This document shows positions 60,052-64,000 of a stretch of DNA of 64,000 bases, in pieces. The DNA is taken from assembly GCF_001028665.1 (NCBI RefSeq), contig NZ_CP011505.1, positions 124,001 through 188,000 of the forward strand, given 5' to 3'. Each line of letters opens with the position of its first letter. Positions within the stretch are counted from its first letter, which is position 1. The notes beneath the pieces were generated by a model. The model was not told where the DNA came from. It did not search any database and saw only the letters and a program-made list of their open reading frames with translations. The stretch comes from Burkholderia pyrrocinia (GTDB lineage: Bacteria > Pseudomonadota > Gammaproteobacteria > Burkholderiales > Burkholderiaceae). A program made the translations under genes and the position numbers.

Positions 60052-60615
60052 ATGACCATACTCGCGACTGACACGCTCGCATTGCAGCACGGCGGCCATG
60101 CAACGTTCTTTATTCCTCGGAGCGGCTGCCCATCCGGCGCGGCCCGGTTTTTCCTTGCCGCGCATCTGACCGATGGTGCTGGGTCGCTCGCCGACAGATT
60201 TCATCGGGCGAACAGGTCTGCCGAGCTGACTTCACCCGACGCGCATGAGAATGTGTCCTATCGCTATATGGTCGATCTCGACGGGCATATCCTCGCGTTT
60301 CGGCGCGACTCGGATGGGAACGAGTGGGAGCGGTTTTTCTCGGGGCACTACGCAGAATTCATCAATGGGCACGCGCCGTTCAAGGAACTCGGCGACGGCG
60401 TGCTGAAGCACATCAAGGCGTCCTGCACCGGCGGAAATGACGAATGGGTGACGCGCGGGCAGCTTGTCAGGCGTCATGCCGCAGCCCTGGAGACGCTGTC
60501 GTTGCAACGCGAACGTTTTCCGGAGCGGGCGAATGTCGTTTCAAGCTATCAGAGCGATGTCGATGCACTGGCCGTTTCTCTCCGGCGATACAGCGAGGGT
60601 GAGGATTTCGAATGA
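60052..60615 (+). CDS. Hypothetical protein, about 187 residues
   Basis: The frame is open from ATG 60052 to TGA 60613-60615 and reads like a soluble protein: VSYRYMVDLDGHILAFRRDSDGNEWERFFSGHYAEFINGHAPFKELGDG, then a helical C-terminal third. I recognise no family. A later start is possible because the first 60 residues are of low protein character. The frame stops where an AT-rich patch begins. Confidence 0.5.
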   Translation: MTILATDTLALQHGGHATFFIPRSGCPSGAARFFLAAHLTDGAGSLADRFHRANRSAELTSPDAHENVSYRYMVDLDGHILAFRRDSDGNEWERFFSGHYAEFINGHAPFKELGDGVLKHIKASCTGGNDEWVTRGQLVRRHAAALETLSLQRERFPERANVVSSYQSDVDALAVSLRRYSEGEDFE

Positions 60616-60966
60616 ACGCGGCAGAATGTTTCGAAAAAAACATTCACCTGTATTATCTGAAATCTTCAAAAATGACTGGTATCGATTGATATATGTGAAA
60701 TATAGAGTGATTTATATATTCACACCATTTGGCATGGTTGCTTAATTTAGATCAATGGTAACGTTTCCGAATCAGGGCATCCACCTACGAGGAGACGGAC
60801 CGGAAATGCATGCGAGCGCGTTAGAATGTGCCCACTAAATTTCGCATTGAATCGTCGCAGGAAATGGTGGAGTCGTTACAAACTCTCGAGCACCTTGTTG
60901 CGTTGAAAGCGGGAGGCATGCGTTCGCGCATGTATACACAATCCAATTGTCCGACACGAGCATTCC
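60616..60966. other. AT-rich gap with inverted repeat
   Basis: Bases about 60640-60760 are far more AT-rich than anything around them. They contain an imperfect inverted repeat, GTGAAATATA (60695-60704) against TATATATTCAC (60713-60723). The rest shows no gene that I can support. The composition suggests foreign sequence or a nucleoid-protein binding patch. Confidence 0.45.
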
Positions 60967-61173
60967 ATGCAGACCATGCTAAGTCCGCACGAAATTACTA
61001 CTTTAATGATCGTTTGGGGTGCTCCGGATCAGATCGAACTGGATCGCGACGAACTCGTCACGCTCATCGAGCATCGTCTGATCGCTCTTGATCAGCCGGC
61101 ATCGGGCTGTCGGCGTGTCCAGGTTACCGCAGAGGGTCGCGCTGTCCTGAAAGCGGTTTCGCGAATGCGTTGA
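60967..61173 (+). CDS. Small hypothetical protein, 68 residues
   Basis: The product MQTMLSPHEITTLMIVWGAP...VTAEGRAVLKAVSRMR has an acidic helix (QIELDRDELVTLIEHRLIAL) and a C-terminal beta-turn-helix. It resembles a miniature winged-helix-like fold as seen in small Burkholderia proteins of unknown role. No strong ribosome site is visible. The following small gene starts 36 bases later. Confidence 0.5.
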   Translation: MQTMLSPHEITTLMIVWGAPDQIELDRDELVTLIEHRLIALDQPASGCRRVQVTAEGRAVLKAVSRMR

Positions 61174-61209
61174 GTGATCCGGAGTTGGCCGAAAAAGACG
61201 GAGGCTGCG

Positions 61210-61392
61210 ATGAGCGGAGCATGGGTCGGATTCGTGGGCGGCGCGTTCGTGCTGGCGTTTGCGGCAATTGCCGCAATGAACCGCTATCGCCGCGAGCATC
61301 GTCGCGCGGAATTGCTTAGAAATCTGGACCACCATGAATGGTGGCACTGGACTCATCACTCCACGGCGGGTTCGCGAACCGCGAAACGATGA
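61210..61392 (+). CDS. Small single-span membrane protein, 60 residues
   Basis: GGAGG lies six bases before ATG 61210. One hydrophobic segment (WVGFVGGAFVLAFAAIAAM) is followed by a basic/aromatic tail (NRYRREHRRAELLRNLDHHEWWHWTHH). It is probably an inner-membrane peptide with its C-terminus in the cytoplasm. Function is unknown. Confidence 0.5.
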   Translation: MSGAWVGFVGGAFVLAFAAIAAMNRYRREHRRAELLRNLDHHEWWHWTHHSTAGSRTAKR

Positions 61393-61547
61393 ACCCGGCA
61401 CATCGCAGGCGAGGCATCCGGCAGCAGGTCGCGCGCAACACGTTGCAATAACGCGTCGAGCGCGGCCATCTCTATCGGCTTGACGAAGTGATCGTCGAAT
61501 CCGGCGCGCGCGGTGCGCAGGCGGTCGGACGGCGAATCGGCCGACAT
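61393..61547 (-). pseudogene. Receiver-domain fragment of a hybrid sensor kinase
   Basis: On the minus strand the frame reads [31 protein letters not shown]. This is the last part of a CheY-like receiver, including the conserved Lys-Pro (VKPI). The phosphoacceptor Asp and the rest of the domain and kinase are absent. It is a decayed fragment. Confidence 0.65.
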
Positions 61548-61688
61548 GCAGCGGGCCCGGCAGTCCTCGGTGCGGTCAGCCATCGCGGCTGGGCGCAAGT
61601 GACGCGCATCCGCTACACGATTGCATCGGCGACGCCCGACGGGCTCTACGCGAACGTCGACTTTGCAACCACGCTGACGAGCGGCGCA

Positions 61689-61900
61689 ATCGTGACGACG
61701 ATGAAGCGCGACTACGTGGCCTTCATGCCGAAACCGGATGCAGCGCTGGCCGTGCAGAATCTCGCCGATGCGTTCGAGCATGACGACGAGAAGCATCCCC
61801 ATAGCGCACTGAAATATCGTTCACCACGCGAGTTTCGACGCGCCGTGGATTCATCGACGGTAGTGCGAGGCTGTGTCCGGGACGACGGGGGGCAACTCCA
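61689..61900 (+). pseudogene. IS3-family transposase C-terminal remnant and IS end
   Basis: The frame [48 protein letters not shown] is the C-terminal end of an IS3-family (IS407-like) OrfB transposase, including the [12 protein letters not shown] signature. The catalytic DDE core is missing upstream. The usual stop after DSST is lost. GGGGGGCAACTCCA at 61887-61900 resembles the right end of such elements; that part is inference. Confidence 0.75.
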
Positions 61901-61917
61901 GTCCATTTAGTGTTCGG

Positions 61918-61991
61918 GCGGGATGACGCAGATCTAATTTTAGGGGCCGTATCGAAAAGCCTTGCGGGTAGCGGCTCACGGCACGGGCACG
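61918..61991. repeat. Diverged repeat, copy B
   Basis: This is the second copy of the repeat at 54947-55020, starting 18 bases after the putative IS end. Identity is 37 of 48 over 61944-61991. It lies in the promoter side of the two-component genes. Confidence 0.55.
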
Positions 61992-62179
61992 ATCCAAAGT
62001 TAAATGAAATGTGATCACTTGCCGCCGCAAAATTTTGCACAATGTCGGCAGCGTGGCTTTCCGCCCCGATTCGCCCCGGGCCACCGGCCAGCCGGACCGG
62101 GGCCGGCCCGAACCGGCCACCGATCGCCTGCCGACCACCAACCATCACTACCGAGCCCACTGTGCCGCCGCCCACCGCC

Positions 62180-62902
62180 ATGGACCATCCGAAACGCATC
62201 CTGATCGTCGAGGACGACGCCGACATCGCCGACGTGCTGAGCCTGCACCTGCGCGACGAGCGCTACGAAGTCGTGCACAGCGCGGACGGCGCGGAAGGGC
62301 TGCGCCTGCTCGAACAGGGCAACTGGGACGCGCTGATCCTCGACCTGATGCTGCCGGGCGTCGACGGCCTCGAAATCTGCCGGCGCGCACGCGCGATGAC
62401 GCGCTACACGCCGATCATCATCACGAGCGCGCGGTCGAGCGAGGTGCACCGGATCCTCGGCCTCGAACTCGGCGCCGACGACTATCTGGCGAAGCCGTTC
62501 TCGGTGCTCGAACTCGTCGCGCGCGTGAAGGCGCTGCTGCGGCGGGTCGACGCGCTTGCGCGCGATTCGCGGATCGACGCGGGCACGCTCGACATCGCCG
62601 GGCTGTCGATCGACCCGATCGCGCGCGAGGCGAGCGTCGACGGCGCGCGCATCGACCTCACGCCGCGCGAATTCGACCTGCTGTATTTCTTCGCGCGGCA
62701 CCCGGGCAAGGTGTTCTCGCGGATGGACCTGCTCAATGCCGTGTGGGGCTACCAGCACGAAGGCTACGAACACACGGTCAACACCCACATCAACCGGCTG
62801 CGCGCGAAGATCGAGGCCGATCCGGCCGAGCCCGTGCGGATCCTCACCGTGTGGGGACGCGGCTACAAGCTCGCCGCGCCGGGCCAGCGGGACGCGTCAT
62901 GA
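62180..62902 (+). CDS. OmpR/PhoB-family response regulator
   Basis: This protein of about 240 residues has a receiver domain (ILIVEDDADIADVL with acidic pair, Asp55 in LILDLMLPG, the Lys in YLAKPF). Its OmpR-type winged helix follows (LTPREFDLLYFFARHPGKVFSR ... HTVNTHINRLRAKIE ... TVWGRGYKL). ATG 62180 starts exactly at family-like sequence; a GTG at 62162 is possible. The stop overlaps the kinase ATG (ATGA). Codon bias is strong, unlike the biosynthetic genes. Confidence 0.93.
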   Translation: MDHPKRILIVEDDADIADVLSLHLRDERYEVVHSADGAEGLRLLEQGNWDALILDLMLPGVDGLEICRRARAMTRYTPIIITSARSSEVHRILGLELGADDYLAKPFSVLELVARVKALLRRVDALARDSRIDAGTLDIAGLSIDPIAREASVDGARIDLTPREFDLLYFFARHPGKVFSRMDLLNAVWGYQHEGYEHTVNTHINRLRAKIEADPAEPVRILTVWGRGYKLAAPGQRDAS

Positions 62903-64000
62903 AACTCACGCTCACCCAGCGGCTGTCGCTCGTGTTCTCGATCCTGCTGCTCGCGTGCTCGGGCGCGTCGGCGTGGCTGCAGATCCGCGCGAACGACATG
63001 CGCGAGAAGGAAGTCGTGCAGGCGCTGTCGCGCGACCTGGCCGCCAACATCGCCAACAGCGCGCCGCTGATGGACACGAACGGGCTGCGCCCCGACGCCG
63101 TGCGCACGCTGTTCGGCCAGCTGATGGGCGTGAACCCGAGCGTCGAGGTGTACCTGCTCGACAACGCGGGGCGGATCAAGGGCGACGATGCGCCGCCCGG
63201 CCACGTGAAGCGCGATCGCGTCGACCTCGCGCCCGTGCAGCGCTTCATCGCGGGCCAGCCGCTGCCGATCCTCGGCGACGATCCGCGCAGCCCCGACGCG
63301 CGCAAGGTGTTCAGCGCCGCGCCGCTGCAGCGCGCCGGGCAGCCGCCGTCGGGTTATATCTACGTGGTGCTGCTCGGCGAGGCGCACGACCGGCTGGCCG
63401 CGCGCGTCGACGCCGGCAACGTGCTGCGCACGACGTTGTGGTCGATGGCGCTCGTCGCGCTGCTCGGCCTGCTCGCCGGCCTCACCGCGTTCAGCTTCAT
63501 CACGCGCCCGCTGCGCCGGCTGACGGACGCGCTGCGCCGCTTCGACGCGAACGGCGCGCCCGACACGCAGCCGCCGATGCCGCGCTCGCTGCCGGGCCGG
63601 CGCGGCGACGACATCGCGGTGCTCGAATCCGCGTTCGCGCAGATGGCCGACCGGATCGGCGACCAGTGGCGCGCGCTGACGCACCAGGACCAGCAGCGGC
63701 GCGAACTGATCACGAACATCTCGCACGACCTGCGCACGCCGCTCACGTCGCTGCACGGCTATCTGGAGACGCTGTCGCTGAAGTCCGACGCGCTCGGCGA
63801 GCCCGAACGGCGGCGCTACCTGTCGATCGCGCTCGCGCAGAGCGCGAAGGTCGGCCGGCTCGCGCAGGCGCTGTTCGAGCTCGCGCGGCTCGAATCGGGC
63901 GGCGTGCAGGCCGAGCGCGAGCCGTTCTCGCTCGTCGATCTCGTGCAGGACGTGTTCCAGAAATTCGAGCTGGCCGCGCAGGCGCGCGGCGTCGCGCTGC
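62899..64000 (+). CDS. Sensor histidine kinase (partial, cut by window end)
   Basis: At least 367 residues are present. There are two membrane segments (about 8-26 and 178-200) around a periplasmic sensor region, then a HAMP domain (ITRPLRRLTDALRRF). The HisKA domain has the phosphoacceptor His276 in NISHDLRTPLTS. The ATPase part lies beyond the right edge. It pairs with the response regulator it overlaps. The signal sensed is not evident. Confidence 0.92.
   Translation, partial: MKLTLTQRLSLVFSILLLACSGASAWLQIRANDMREKEVVQALSRDLAANIANSAPLMDTNGLRPDAVRTLFGQLMGVNPSVEVYLLDNAGRIKGDDAPPGHVKRDRVDLAPVQRFIAGQPLPILGDDPRSPDARKVFSAAPLQRAGQPPSGYIYVVLLGEAHDRLAARVDAGNVLRTTLWSMALVALLGLLAGLTAFSFITRPLRRLTDALRRFDANGAPDTQPPMPRSLPGRRGDDIAVLESAFAQMADRIGDQWRALTHQDQQRRELITNISHDLRTPLTSLHGYLETLSLKSDALGEPERRRYLSIALAQSAKVGRLAQALFELARLESGGVQAEREPFSLVDLVQDVFQKFELAAQARGVAL

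Overview
This window looks like a high-GC betaproteobacterial chromosome, most likely Burkholderia (cepacia-complex type). The reasons are strongly G/C-ending codons, a large DUF3683-type FAD/iron-sulfur oxidoreductase, and OmpR/EnvZ, AsmA and phasin sequences of Burkholderia character. All assignments come from reading motifs by eye; no database search was run.

Layout. (1) 346-6268 (+) is a tightly overlapping five-gene operon: a VioC-like Fe(II)/2-oxoglutarate oxygenase, an SbnB-like dehydrogenase, a fold-III PLP decarboxylase, an SbnA-like PLP synthase and a MATE exporter. It looks like a route to a 2,3-diaminopropionate-type amino acid. (2) 6269-7521 is an AT-richer non-coding stretch with a terminator and two dyads, ahead of a solo LuxR-type regulator (7522-8301) and a small membrane protein. 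(3) 8644-12669 is a housekeeping-like oxidoreductase. (4) A type II thioesterase (-, 12722-13474) is followed by a (+) envelope run, 13779-20192: ABC ATPase, FtsX permease, lipoprotein, exported DJ-1/PfpI protein, LolA-like protein, beta-barrel and RidA. (5) A (-) operon, 26468 down to 20214, encodes a free carrier protein, a two-part protein with a cysteine-nucleophile alpha/beta-hydrolase domain, a second SbnA-like synthase, a GNAT, an amidohydrolase and a di-haem peroxidase. (6) A divergent (+) assembly line, 26641-45977, encodes a haem-oxygenase-like di-iron oxidase, an acyl-CoA-ligase-like enzyme, a fatty-acyl-AMP ligase fused to an ACP, a PKS (KS-AT-DH-KR-ACP), an NRPS (TubC-C-A*-PCP-E) and an NRPS (C-A*-PCP-reductase). 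A canonical lux box lies between the two divergent operons. (7) 46264-54720 is a Fur-controlled FecI/FecR/TonB-receptor/ABC ferric-siderophore uptake locus. (8) 54721-62179 is a mosaic of ordinary genes (outer-membrane barrel, AsmA, small hypotheticals) and decayed sequence (frameshifted phasin tail, receiver-domain fragment, IS3 transposase tail, a diverged repeat). (9) 62180 to the right edge is a two-component system whose kinase is cut by the window end.

How it may work. A fatty acid is activated by the FAAL, extended once to a 2-enoyl chain by the PKS, joined to two amino acids (the first epimerised), and released reductively as an aldehyde or alcohol. The most unusual point is that both NRPS adenylation domains have lost their core ATP-binding motifs, so the amino acids must be supplied in trans. 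The free carrier protein and the Cys-type alpha/beta-hydrolase (compare the SyrC/CmaE aminoacyl shuttles) are the natural candidates. The diaminopropionate-type genes in the left and (-) operons may supply one of the building blocks. No LuxI, no phosphopantetheinyl transferase and no intact amino-acid-activating domain is seen in the window. No tRNA, rRNA or CRISPR array was seen.
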